DNA from: Telopea speciosissima
Taxonomy: Eukaryota > Streptophyta > Magnoliopsida > Proteales > Proteaceae
Reading direction: 5' to 3'
Assembly: GCF_018873765.1 (NCBI RefSeq)
Contig: NC_057920.1
Span: forward strand, 9,995,307 to 10,059,306
Length of the DNA stretch: 64,000 nt
The first letter of the stretch is position 1. Each line of letters begins with the position of its first letter. Made by a program: the position numbers and the translations under genes. Positions 34,695-46,800 of the stretch are shown one piece after another. The notes below the pieces were generated by a model, which saw nothing but the letters and a program-made list of their open reading frames with translations, was not told the DNA's origin and did no database searches.

Positions 34695-37600
34695 ATGGAG
34701 GTGAAGGCCTTGCGGGGATGTCCGGCTATGTCGCAATCGAGATATCAGACCTCCTTTCTGTTTGCAGCGTTTCTTTTTGAGGTAGGTTTTACTGCTCTCT
34801 TCGTACTTCTACTATCATTAATTTTGGTGTTGCAGTAGTGGTTGCTGTTAAACATGGAGATTTAGAGCATTCGTTCAATCGTTCGGGGTCCCCCGCCTCC
34901 CCTGCCCTCTTCCAAAAGCAAAAGAAAAAACAGGGCTGTAGAGGTTGTAAACTACTGATTTGTGAGTTTTTGGGTGTTTTTGGTTTTAGATTTGAAGGGT
35001 TTTCCTTTTGGGTTTTCAGTTGGGGGCTGAGAGAGGGTTACAGAGTAGTTATTGTTGCGAGAATGTCGCTTAGCTATGTGGAGTTTGGGGCCCCCGGTTA
35101 TGAAGTGCTGGGACTGTCTTAGATTGTTATGATAGAACTGTGGGAAGTTGGAAATTTATTCAGGAGTTTCTTATATTTATTTGACGATTTGGAATATTTG
35201 TTGTCTACACTGATGCTTCGGGTTTTTTGGGGCTTCAAGGCTTTTCCGCGCAAATTTGTGGTGATTTTCGTTTTTCAAATTACTACTTTTTCTTACTACT
35301 CTTCTCAAAATTTTAGCTTGTATCTGCGGCAACAGTTTGATTTAGTCGGCAAATGAATCCGAATTTTCTGTTGTTTGTGATTGGGGTTTGGTTGCTTGGA
35401 CTTCAAATTAAGCCACTAGGAAAGGTCCAAGAGGATATCTGTGGAATTGGGTGTTTAGTATGAGGCAGTAAGGGAGGTGAATTAATAATTAGTGTGTGTA
35501 CTTAGGTATTTCAGCCAGTTTATGCTGGGGTCTACAGCGGGCTTATTGAAAATTGCTCCATTTTGCAGATTTTCTATGATTTGTAGCTAGCAATCACATG
35601 AAAGGAAATGTTAATTACCTCTAGTGTTTATTTGGAGTTTATTGATTCAGAGAGAAATATCCCTTTCAGTTAGCACTTTTTTTATGCTTATCTGTTCCTG
35701 TAGTGTGAGGATTTTGTTTGTTCAGAGCAGCCTCATCCCCGAAAAGAAGGAAATGTTGAAGTTATTATTTTAATTACTGCGTTTGTCCTCTTGCAATTCA
35801 GATAGCATTGGTCCTGGTTTGGACTGGAGGTGCTAGTGCCGAATCCCAAGGGAACGAGCTGCAATGGCAAGGCCATGAAAGGGGTAATAAAGAAGTTCTC
35901 TCACATTCATGCATTCATGATCATCTACTTGAACAGAGGAGGCGACCCGGTCGCAAAGAGTATTCAGTCACTCCACAAGTTTATGGGTTGCCTGGTCACT
36001 CGAGACATCTTCACCGTAAGGGAAGGGCATTGCTTGGAGTATCACAACCACTGGAGTTACAAAAGGATGCAAGGCAGCCAATTAGAATATATTTGAACTA
36101 TGACGCTGTGGGTCACTCACCTGATAGAGACTGTCGAAGTGTTGGAGGGATTGTAAAGGTGGGTGACTCGCCAACATGTAATTTTGCTGCTGGTCCATGG
36201 CTAATACAGATTTTCTTATCTTGATTTTTTGGTACCCTACTTTTCAGCTAGGGGAGCCACATGTGACTTCTGTTCCTGGAACTCCTGCTTGCAATCCTCA
36301 TGGAGATCCTCCGATTTTTGGGGACTGTTGGTATAACTGCACCTTGGAAGATATTTCTGGAGAGGACAAGAAGTGCCGTCTTCGTAAGGTCTGGTTCCTT
36401 ATTTTGATGCATTTGCTTAATTTACAATTTTTAATCCATTTAAAGATAATTTCAGCTAGATTCATCTTTGATAAATCTCAAATTTACGCTTACTTCGCTT
36501 GAAACGTGTCCTAATCTCAACTTTCATCAGTAATCTTAAAAAATAAATCATAAAATCTAAAGAATGACTCATGTTTTAAACCTATCTCTTTTGGATTGGA
36601 GATTTTATGTATAGATGAAACGTCCTCAAACATGTTCAGCCATCATAAATGTTTGGTAGAGGTCAAGGATTAAAGTATTGGTATCGTGTATCGTATCGGT
36701 GGGGTGATTTTAAGAGATGTATTGTATTGGAGATATGCAAGATACGCATGAAAATGGTCAGGATACACATTGAAATACACTTTAGTAGCAAAAATAGTAT
36801 AAATAAGAAATATATAACATGTTTCATACATAAACACTAAAATGGAGAACAACGTGTAATGAGACAAGTGCATTCAATTGAAATTGTTATATAGGATGGG
36901 GCTTTTTACATGTTGTCATAGTTTATTGTATAATGATACAAGTTCTCTTAGTGATTTAACCAAAAAAAATCAAGTTCTTTGAAAACCTACTCTTTTTGAG
37001 AACTTCTCCTTCAATCTTTGATTTCAGCCACTTGAATGATCGAAAGAAAGGTTTGTTGGTTGAATCTGATTCGTTTTTTTTATGCTTCAATGTAAACCCC
37101 ATGTCAAAAAAAAGGAGGTTGAGAACAAGGAATTAGACTCTCGGGTGGTCATTTCCGCCTTTAGAACTCGTTTGAGTTCTAGAATGTGAACACGAGCTTT
37201 TAATGACTTGTATCGCAAGTCGCAACTTATCACAATGTATTGCAATGTATCGCGCTGCATCTGCCGATACGTTAGCGATACGTACCCATACTTATATTTT
37301 TTTAACCCCTTAGCTTGACGTATCGATGAGTATCAATACGTATTGGTAGTATCGTATCATATCACACCGTATTGGCCGATACAATGTGATACTTATCGAA
37401 TATCGATACATAATATTTTTCAAAAAAAGATATGTATTTCACTGTATTGCATCGATGCCCTGCGATAACGATACAGTGTGACATTCACCCAAAAAAACGA
37501 TACAGTGTGACACTTTAAACCATGGTAGAGGTATTGTGATAAAATACGACCGAAGGCTTATTTCCACTAAAATTTTCAAAATTCTAGCTCCTTTTGTTAT

Positions 37601-40600
37601 TTACTATTTTTGTCGAGTATCTTTTTAGCCTTTTTTACTAAGTTTTTCCTTAGCGAATTTTGTCCATGTATCATATCAGGCATTAGTTGTTAGTTTCTAT
37701 TGCAACTAGTATAATAATACATGCTAATCAGAAGTAACTTTACCCAGGCTTTGGGACAGACGGCTGACTGGTTCAGAAGAGCCTTAGCTGTTGAGCCAGT
37801 GAAAGGGAATCTGCGGTTGAGTGGATATTCTGCGTGTGGACAAGATGGTGGTGTACAGCTTCCACGTGAATATGTAGAAGGTAATTTGCTGTAGGCAATG
37901 CATGTCTGATGGTTCATTTGATTCTTGAGAGAATTTAGTTGAAGGCTTTCTTGCTTTCTTGTTCGGTTGATATATGTGTGTAACCAATTACATCTTTTTG
38001 TAGAGGGTGTAGCTGATGCAGATTTAGTTCTTTTGGTAACTACAAGACCTACAACTGGCAATACTCTAGCATGGGCAGTGGCATGTGAGCGTGATCAGTG
38101 GGGCCGAGCAATTGCTGGTAATTGTTTTTTTGGAGAAAATTGACTCATTTATTTCTTTCAGGTTCACATATATACTTATCAAACTAATGGCACCATGGTG
38201 TGTAGGACATGTGAACGTTGCTCCTCGTCATTTGACTGCTGAAGCAGAGACATTGCTGTCGGCTACTCTTATACATGAGGTTAGTTATCAAATAAAGAAG
38301 GTGCAGTCATTACAGTGGCCACTATCTTTGGCCTTATGAAATTATTTGTCTCCTTCCAGGTCATGCATGTTCTTGGCTTTGATCCTCATGCCTTTGCACA
38401 TTTTCGGGATGAGAGGAAAAGAAGGCGGAGTCAGGTAATATTACTCAAAGTAAAGTTCCATATGTACTATATATTCTTCTAATAAAATATTTTCCTGCTA
38501 ACCACCCGCCAAAAAAAAATCCAGACAGATGCTTTTGTCTTGCTTTCTCTATTTCTCTGCCAAACCTTTTAGTAGTTGTCTGTTATTGCCAACGAAGTGC
38601 TGGAAATTCATGCCTTCAGTTACTTGCCCCAAGTCCAAATCATTCTATTCCATGTGGTCAGATAGACCTTCAAAACTGGAGAGAGTTCTCTTTTCATGTT
38701 TATTTTTCCTACCTCTTCATATAGAGTAAATTGAACTATGTAAACATTCAATTCTGTGCTGTCATACCTGCTGTGTAATGAAACTTCAACCCAAATTCCA
38801 GCACAGTATAGACAAATTATAAGGTGTGTTTAGAGATGCCAAATTAAGTCAAACTGTATTTATCTTTTGACACATGTGAGTATCATGGTCCTGTTAGTCC
38901 ACTGGTAAGTGATCTACTTTAATTTGTTTCTGCAAACTTGGTCAAAGGCACTATAGTCAAAACTGTGGTGAGAATCTGACCAGGATTGCTAAATGATGTG
39001 AAGGCAACATGTTCTTAGTAGACTTATTCTCATGAAACAATTAACATCTATCAATGCTATGCTGTCCTAAAAACTATATAGTTCACTGTTCTTATGCTCC
39101 TGATATTTCTCTGGAAGATGGTGTTGGCTACTTTTGACATTGTGGGAAGTGGGAACTTTTGTAATTCATCCATCAGCTACTTTGGTAGATGAATTCTATT
39201 TGGACTTAGACACCTGCTGCCCATAGTTCTTGGATATCAATTAGAGTGCAACTTGTTAGAGTCATGGTGAATAACAAATAGAATTTGCTACAAAAGCCGC
39301 TATCATCTATTGGCACCAGTTTGGTGAAGAAGTGGCTTCTGGAGTGGCTGGTTGTACTGTCAGATGGGGTGAGGGAAGTAGAAGTTATTTTATTAGACCG
39401 CATGCTCTAGTGCATCAGTTTTCTTTTTGCTGGGATCAAGGGTTCTTGATGTTGTTGGATACTAATTTGGTAGTTAATTCATGTTTGTTTCTGGCCATAG
39501 ATAGAAATTCATTATGCCATGGTTGGTTATCTTGAAGTCTGGAAGTTGGTGTTTCTGGAGTTGCAATGTGGCTTGGGAATTTAAGGCCTCTTACCTTCTG
39601 TTTTCATATTCTATTTGCAGGTCACTGTACAAGCCATGGATGAGAAGCTCGGGCGGATGGTGACCCGTGTGGTGCTTCCACGTGTTGTCATGCATGCACG
39701 ATCTCATTACGGAGTAAGTACAGAAATTTCTAATTTGGGATTAGATTGAAATTTAGAAATTAAAGTAAAAGAGAAACGTGTCAAGCAGCTTATAAAAAAT
39801 GTCTAAAGCAGATATTTCACCATTTAATTCAGTTATATTTGATCTCTCTCTCTCTCTCTCTCTCCTCCCCCCCCCCTGTCTTTTTTCTTTTTAATTGAAG
39901 GGAGTTGGGGGTGGGGTTGTTTTGGTCTCTAAAAGATTAAAACTGATAGTCTAATAATGGGCAGGCCTTCTCTGAGAATTTTACTGGTTTAGAATTGGAG
40001 GATGGAGGAGGTCGTGGCACATCAGGTATCTCCTTTTTCATTATTGTGCTCTATATATAGCTGTGCTGGTCAGAAAAGTGTGCCTTAAGCCTTAGATGAG
40101 GCTTCTAAAGTTGTATGGTATTATATGGGATAGATGCAGTCGTCAACATTAAATGCTGCATTGTAAATTGAGAAACTTATAATTAATATGGAAACAGAAG
40201 TAGAAAACAGTGTGTATTTCTTGGAATTGATATTGCACTATAATTTAGCAGTAAGGACAATTGGCTTTTTCATCAATTACATTCTGCTTAGTTCAAGGAT
40301 ATGCAACTGCTGGTTGAGCTCAAGGACATTGGGTTGTTTGTGTAATTTTTACCTATTATGAACTGTTATGTGTGTGGGTCATTATATATGTTCTTAATGA
40401 CAAATGCATGCTAAATTTGCTTGCAGGATCACACTGGGAGAAAAGGCTTATGATGAATGAAATTATGACAGGATCAGTGGATACAAGATCTGTAGTTTCA
40501 AAAATGACATTGGCTTTGTTAGAGGATAGTGGATGGTACCAGGCTAATTATAGTATCTCAGACAGTCTCAATTGGGGTCGCAACCAAGGGACAGAATTTG

Positions 40601-43600
40601 TTACGTCCCCCTGCAATCAGTGGAAGGGAGCGTATCATTGTAACACAACACAGTTTTCAGGCTGTACATATAACAGGGAAGCTGAAGGGTATTGCCCAAT
40701 TGTAAGTTATGATGGAGACCTCCCTCAATGGGCTCGCTACTTTCCGCAGGCTAACAAAGGTATGTCTTTTGCTTTTTGTTTTTCCACTTTCATTTTTGGT
40801 GGTGACAATGGAAGATCTTTCAAATCTTTTACCATATGCTGTTCAGGACATTTGTTCTGCAAAACCTGTGAGTGGTACCAAAGATCATTTGTGATTCCGT
40901 CAGAAGTGACATTTTAGATCTGATTGTAATTGTGGATTATCCATTAATAAGTTTATGCTATATAAAGTGATAACTAGGACCGAATATCAGGAAACATGGC
41001 CTGCATGATTTTACAGGGCCAAGCGTTTGGTGGAGTCCACCACTCGAGATCTCAGATTATGCAAATTATCCTTGTTGGAGGTTCACCACTCTTTGATCAG
41101 TCACGTTCTAAAATGTGAACCATCACTGTTGTGCTGAACCCCTTGTATTGGATGCATAAGCCCTAAAATCCTAATAGTACATTTGTGGGTGGTAATTACT
41201 ATCTATAATACCTTGGATTGGTGTATCTCTGAAGTTTTGATATGTATTAATAGACTATCACGAATACTGCCTAAAATCATTAACTATTAGTGCCTGGAAT
41301 ATTAGGGTTATATCTTTTGATGTATTTTAACTGTCTGTCTCTGGTCAGTGCAGGTGGGCAGTCATCATTGGCTGATTACTGTACCTATTTCGTGGCTTAC
41401 TCTGATGGGTCGTGTACAGACACAAATAGCGCACGGACTCCCGACAGAATGTTGGGTGAAGTGCGGGGAAGTAACTCCCGGTGAGTTGTGCTCTTGAAAA
41501 TTCATAGGGAACACTTCAAGCCTAGCAGTGACTCACATGGTTGAACATATAGGTGCATGGCTTCATCTTTGGTGCGAACTGGCTTCGTCCGAGGATCAAT
41601 GACCCAAGGAAATGGTTGTTATCAGCATAGATGTGTAAACAATTCATTAGAGGTATAAATATGTTTGAATTTGCTTTTGTAGTATATTCCTTCATAGGGA
41701 ATGTTAAATGGATCTAAATTTTACATGCTGGAAGGGTAATTGTTGGGTCATACGCACGAATGTACATCTTCATGAAGAAATTATATTAAAATAACATCTC
41801 ATTCCTCTGACAGATGCTCAATGATAAGTCAACTCGTAATTCTCAATTGTTCAATTGTGCTTCTTGTCTCCCTTCTTAAGTGATGTTGTTCCATGTGTTC
41901 TTTTAGGTTGCTGTTGATGGCGTGTGGAAAGTATGTCCCGAGATTGGTGGACCAGTTCAGTTTCCTGGGTTCAACGGTAAATATGCTGTCCAGTTGGCAC
42001 TTTATGTGGGGAATCACTGAAAAGATTACATTCCTTTTTTTTTTGGGTCCGATGAAATTCCTGTTGTTTTCATTGTTTGATCTTAGTAGCTTCTATGTCA
42101 CTATCTTCAGGTGAACTGATCTGCCCTGCTTACCACGAACTCTGTAGCACAATGCCAGCGCCTGTACCTGGTCAATGCCCCAGTTCATGCAATTTCAATG
42201 GAGATTGCATTGAAGGAAAATGCCACTGCTTTCTAGGATTTAATGGTCATGACTGCAGTAAACGTGAGTCCTATACATGTTCCCCTTTACTTTGGACTGC
42301 TCTCTGGCCAAAATCTTAAATTATATAGAAAACATGCAAACAAGGAAACATCTTCACTTGCTTTCTACCCAGTTTTCCTACCAAAGAAGTTTCTGAAGAT
42401 GGTTCTGAATCATGATAGTTTATTCATTCCTGAATTTACTGTCTTCCTTTTCTAGACATCATTCCCTAGCAATAAGAATATTCACTTGTTAGTTGTTACC
42501 CTTTTTTTCCTTTTGGACCCAAAAACAACATAGACCTCTGGCATTGCTGTTGCATCTGGTAATTTTATTTGAGACCTGACATTAACTAGTATTTGCAGGC
42601 TACTGCCCAAATAATTGTAGCAAGCGTGGAAAGTGTTTCCCTAATGGAATCTGTGAATGTCAAAGTGGGCATACAGGCATTGACTGCTCAACAGGTAATT
42701 GTCCTTTGAAAGATTATGCTGGTCCCTGCTTACTGAGTTCTATTGTTTGTACTTCAAAATTGTTCACTCCAGTCAAATTAATGTTTATTCCATGAATAGA
42801 TGAAAAGGGATAGCAGTTACTACCTCTCCTGGGCACTTCAAAGTTGGAACCATACCTTTGTGTACACAGATTGAGATTAACTACTAGTCATTATTTATGA
42901 CTAGGAGTTAGAGAAAGAAAAAAAAAATTTTCTCTAACTAAAAAGAAAATTATGAGGGCGGACCTTGGCGCAACGGTAAGGTTGCTCAATTATGACTTAG
43001 TGTTCGCGGGTTCGAGTCCAGAAACAGCCTCTCCGCGAAGCGGGGGTAAGGCTTCGTACATTATTAGTCTTCCCAGACCCCGCAGTGGCAGGAGCCTCGT
43101 GCACTGGGTATGCCCTTTTTTTTTAGTTAGAGTTTATATAACATGTTGCTCTAAAGAAAATGTTTTCTTTTTTGTAGAACTTAGAGAAAATTTTCCAATA
43201 TGATGTGAAATACTACTAATATACTAAACTGGAAATTAGATGTGAAGGCAGTACAAGTGACTTGGTTAAGCACATGCAGAATAACTGAATCTTTTTATAA
43301 CACTTCAATTTTCCATTAGGATTAAAAAACATTATAATTTCCCTGAAACTATATTTTGAAATCCACTACCAATAACTAGACATGCATGCATTACATTTTT
43401 CAAATTAATTGAGTTACATGTTTTAAATTAATTGGATTTCCTCTGCAATTCTTATAGAATTATTATATCAGTATTCAGTACATGATACAAAATTAATATT
43501 AGATTATTTGAAAATATAAATGCCATGTACATCCTAAACTATCAAATACTGTTTTTGGGTAAAACATTAGATCACATACCCAATGGAAATGATGGGAAGA

Positions 43601-44557
43601 GCTTGACAGTGCCTTTGCATGATATGCAGCCGTTTGTGATGAACAATGCAGTTTGCATGGTGGTGTCTGTGATAATGGAATTTGTGAGTTCCGTTGCTCT
43701 GACTATGCGGGCTATACCTGCCAGAATAGTTCCAAGCTCCTCCCCAGTCTTTCAGTTTGCAGGGACGTTCTGGCAAGAGATGCCATGGGGCAACACTGCG
43801 CTCCTAGTGAACCAAGCATATTGCAACAGCTAGAAGCTGCTGTGGTCATGCCCAACTACAACAGATTGATTCCTGGCAGTCGGACATTGTTTAGCATCCT
43901 TGATAATGGTTACTGTGCTGCAGCTGCAAAGCGGCTAGCATGCTGGGTGAGTTTTCATATTGTATTCCTTTACTTAACCCCCCTTTCAGTATGAATCTTA
44001 CAGGAATCTCCCCCTCCCCCTCAATTTAGTGTGGTGGCTCTTTCAGAAAGTTTCTAGTGGAGTTTTGTGGTGTAATCACAGGTTGCATTGCATTTGTTTT
44101 GGTTAAGCAGCGCAATGGGGTGCACCATAGCCCCTGAATTCTACCAACTTATCATGGCTGTCTGTTATTAGCTGTCTCCAAAATAGAAATATATTGATTG
44201 GATGCTTTGGAACATGCGCTATCAACAGTGATGCCAAGTAGTGCTCTGCTTGTGGCACACTGTTGTGCATCACAATGATGACTGTTTCTTACTGCTTATT
44301 GATGACAATGTTGAAATTACTGTTATAATACGGTTTGGGTCTTGAATTGCCAGATTTCCATACAAAAGTGTGACAAAGATGGGGATAACAGGCTTCGGGT
44401 ATGCCATTCGGCATGCCGTTCATACAATGCAGCTTGTGGAGCATGTCTTGACTGCACAGACCAGACTCTCTTCAGCAATGAAGAGGAAGGTGAGGGGCAG
44501 TGCACTGGTTTTGGTGAGATGAGACCATGGTGGGTGCGTCGCTTCTATCCCTCATAG
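34695..44557 (+). CDS. Leishmanolysin-like zinc metallopeptidase (M8), 17 exons
   Basis: Exons: 34695-34781, 35802-36158, 36248-36388, 37748-37880, 38004-38117, 38206-38279, 38360-38434, 39621-39713, 39965-40025, 40427-40759, 41354-41480, 41553-41652, 41907-41976, 42111-42263, 42599-42694, 43630-43946, 44354-44557. All introns are GT-AG and phases agree, giving 844 aa, about the length of the single Arabidopsis homologue. A signal peptide (about residues 1-42, ending GGASA) sends it to the secretory route. The zinc site is HEVMH (301-305) with GFD after it; the third ligand is probably His381 (GSHWEKR) and the Met-turn Met392 (NEIMTG). Three Cys-rich EGF-like modules (about 600-710) follow, then a Cys-rich C-terminus. 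It is an M8 endopeptidase; the plant substrate is unknown. No break found. Confidence 0.93.
36664..37523. mobile_element. Mutator-like non-autonomous element in intron 3 of the metallopeptidase gene
   Basis: Ggtagaggt is repeated exactly at 36655-36663 and 37524-37532, a 9-bp target duplication. Ends are caaggattaaagtattggta and, inverted, atggtttaaagtgtcac. The 860-bp interior is full of tatcgtatcg/gatacgta words and has no transposase. Placement inside intron 3 (36389-37747) leaves the splice sites intact. Confidence 0.85.
42954..43124 (+). mobile_element. Au-like SINE in intron 15 of the metallopeptidase gene
   Basis: A tRNA-derived head carries an A box (tggcgcaacgg, 42966-42976) and B box (ggttcgagtcc, 43009-43019). 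The body runs through acagcctctccgcgaagcgg, cccagaccccgcagtgg and gagcctcgtgcactgggtat to a T-run, the usual plan of plant Au SINEs. It is in gene orientation. The flanks form gttagagaaa/tttctctaac palindromes, so the target duplication is unclear. Confidence 0.85.
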
Positions 44558-46059
44558 CGCAACTGTTTAGAGAAATGTGTAATATATGGCCTCTTTAATT
44601 TTTTTTTCTCCCTTGTATTTTGCTGTCTTCTGTAATTTTTCAAGGGTTTTAATTGTAGGAAAGGTGACATGTTGTGTGTTCACCACAAGTAGGTAGGTTC
44701 CTTACTTCCTTCCACCCTGCTAAATGTGAATCCTTGAAGAAGGATTGGGTGGTATTTGTATGGAGTTTGGGCTTTGAAAGTGAAGTCCAAACCTTAGAAA
44801 TTGTAATGAAAGTTCAAAAAGAGGAGAGAAAAAAAGTGTTTTACCAGAATTGAGAATGAAAATCTCAAGGGCTTTTTGATCCATCATCTATTGGTTGCAT
44901 CTTTGTGGCTTTTTCTTTTTACAGTCTGCAAATAGATAAGGATAAGTTATTTATTTATGAAGATGGGAAACAGTAATTCCTTTTACAACTTCTTGTAAGG
45001 ACGATATGTGGTTATCTTCTGTCTATGGAGACGTAGTTATCAAGGTGGCAAGGCGACCATGGCATTGGAGAGGGTTTAAAATCAAGGCGACACCAACTAG
45101 GTGATAAGGTGCCCAAGGCTACCAAGGAGCCTGGACGCCTTGGCATCCTCTTGATAACTAAGATGGGAGTTTGATTCCGACAGTCGTTGAGCACTGTCCA
45201 CTTGTCCATGGGAGCGTTTTGATGAGCTCCATCTCCACACACATTGTGCTAAGAACACTGCGCTATTTGATGAAGCTCCATATCCAGCACACATTGTGCC
45301 AAGAACAATGCTCATAGCTCATATCTTGCAGCTGAGTTTGTTGTATAACAAATTCCTCAATGAATACCTTGATACGTTTGTCCTTGAAGATTATGAATCA
45401 GACAACCAATTCCTCCATGGAGTTGTAAAGATATTGGACGACTGATTGGATCGTCAATTCCGGTTGAAACGGATTGAAATTGGCTGGATCCAGTTCACAG
45501 TTCTTGTCGAATTCCTGCATCAAAATCAGTTTTTTTTCTCCTGAGTTCAAGATGATTCCGATAGAACTAGAATTGAAATCGATGGAGGCTGCTGTAGAAG
45601 CGGCTATTGGTGTTTTATCTGCATCTTGAAGGTCCCCAGAGTCCGGAAACTCAGATTCTGTGAAGTTCTCATAATTAGTAGTAGGGTTTTGAAAATTGAT
45701 GGAGAATTAACCGAGTTAAGTTTGGGCAAGTCTAGTTGATTCCGACCTAGTTAGACCGATTCTCACCCAATTCTAAAACGATTCAAACTGGAATAATTGG
45801 AATAGATCGATTCTCACCCATAAACAAATACAAAAAATCCAATCAATAACCAAAGCCCCACAAAAACAGAATGGAACCCTAAATTTGAACTACAAAAAAA
45901 ATTGAAGAACCAAATGAATAGATTGAAATAGAAACCTCAAATACAACGAGACCCCAAGGCATGTTCATAGTAGGCCCCACTTCTACCAAGTGGGACCTAG
46001 TCTGAAAGTGCCAAAAGAGAAGAGAAACTGAAACAATTGGTGGAGTTAAAGCATCGATA
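44558..46059. other. Intergenic stretch between metallopeptidase and thaumatin genes
   Basis: It holds the 3' end of the metallopeptidase transcript (T-rich, 44580-44650), the MITE at about 45020-45165, and non-coding sequence with gattcaaactgg/accgattctcac words at 45420-45800. No gene recognised. Confidence 0.45.
45020..45165. mobile_element. MITE with tagttatcaagg ends, copy A
   Basis: It starts gtagttatcaaggtggcaaggcg and ends gcatcctcttgataacta, with aaaatcaaggcgacacc inside. The plan and words are those of the copy at 61131-61246. The flanks give only an imperfect duplication. Confidence 0.65.
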
Positions 46060-46800
46060 TCATGATCCGGTAGGGCAGAAGGTGATGAAGTAATCGGAGC
46101 CGTTGCAGGTGCAGGTGCTAGACGCATCATCGTAAGCGTAGCTATAAGCCGTCGGGCACGCGCTCTTGAACATTTCAGAGTAGCGCGTGGGAGAGCAAGT
46201 CTGCGGCGTGGAGTGGGCCCCTGTGCAACAATACTCCGGCGCGTTAAACTTATCGCACGCACTCTTGCATGCCACCACCGCCCCCGAGTCCGTCACCTGC
46301 AGTTCTGCCGGACAGTTGGTATTCAGATCGTTAACGCAACCTGCGTACTGACACGCGCCGGTCCCACCTGAAGGCTTCACTCCCATCCCCACATTATAAC
46401 CGTCAACGAGACTCACGTCGTAGAAGTCCTCTTGGTTGTTGACACCTCCGATGGTGAACTCTACTAGCGTCACGGGTGGTGCGCCGCCGCCGGTGCACTT
46501 AAGTCCGCCGCAATCACCGGTGGTACAAACACCGTTGCCTGAATCGTCAAATTTGCATCCGGTTCTGGCCCAAAATCTACCAGACCAACCGGACTCTGCA
46601 GTGAGCTGCACCGACGCACCTGGTGGCAAAGAAAAACCACCGTCACCTAGTACGGCACCACCATTGCCAGATAAGGTTCCTGGCCAGACGGTGTAGGTAC
46701 ATGAGTTTTCGAGTGTGAACACCGTGGCCGACACTGTTTTCCCTACTGGTAAGAGGAGGAGTGCCAGGAAAAGGGTCAAGTTTTTTCTCCAGAACGCCAT
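46060..46800 (-). CDS. Thaumatin-like protein (PR-5 family)
   Basis: A single exon of 246 codons. An N-terminal signal peptide of about 25 residues (LTLFLALLLLPVG, cut near VSA) sends it to the apoplast or vacuole. The mature part begins TVFTLENSCTYTVWPGTL and ends ITFCPTGS, the standard thaumatin frame; WARTGC and the GDCGG block match the family signature. The acidic cleft residues (Arg in WARTGC, Glu in LVEFTI, Asp in YDVSLVDGYNV) are present, as in glucan-binding antifungal members. I count 17 Cys where 16 is usual; the extra one is in STCTCNG, a place often held by Phe. Upstream on the minus strand a tatttaa (46899-46905) is a possible TATA. The family acts in defence; specificity cannot be read here. 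Confidence 0.93.
   Translation of the reverse strand: MAFWRKNLTLFLALLLLPVGKTVSATVFTLENSCTYTVWPGTLSGNGGAVLGDGGFSLPPGASVQLTAESGWSGRFWARTGCKFDDSGNGVCTTGDCGGLKCTGGGAPPVTLVEFTIGGVNNQEDFYDVSLVDGYNVGMGVKPSGGTGACQYAGCVNDLNTNCPAELQVTDSGAVVACKSACDKFNAPEYCCTGAHSTPQTCSPTRYSEMFKSACPTAYSYAYDDASSTCTCNGSDYFITFCPTGS

Noticed and set aside
37201..37523. tatcgata-rich stretch considered as a satellite array
   Set aside because: Words recur irregularly without a fixed period, and the whole lies within a TIR element with a 9-bp target duplication.
45330..45445. Frame FLNEYLDTFVLEDYES... faintly like a histidine-phosphotransfer (AHP) exon
   Set aside because: Only about 30 residues with loose pattern similarity, followed at once by a stop, no conserved His block and no further exons.
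46436..46696. Plus-strand Pro-rich ORF of 86 codons
   Set aside because: Antisense shadow of the thaumatin-like gene.
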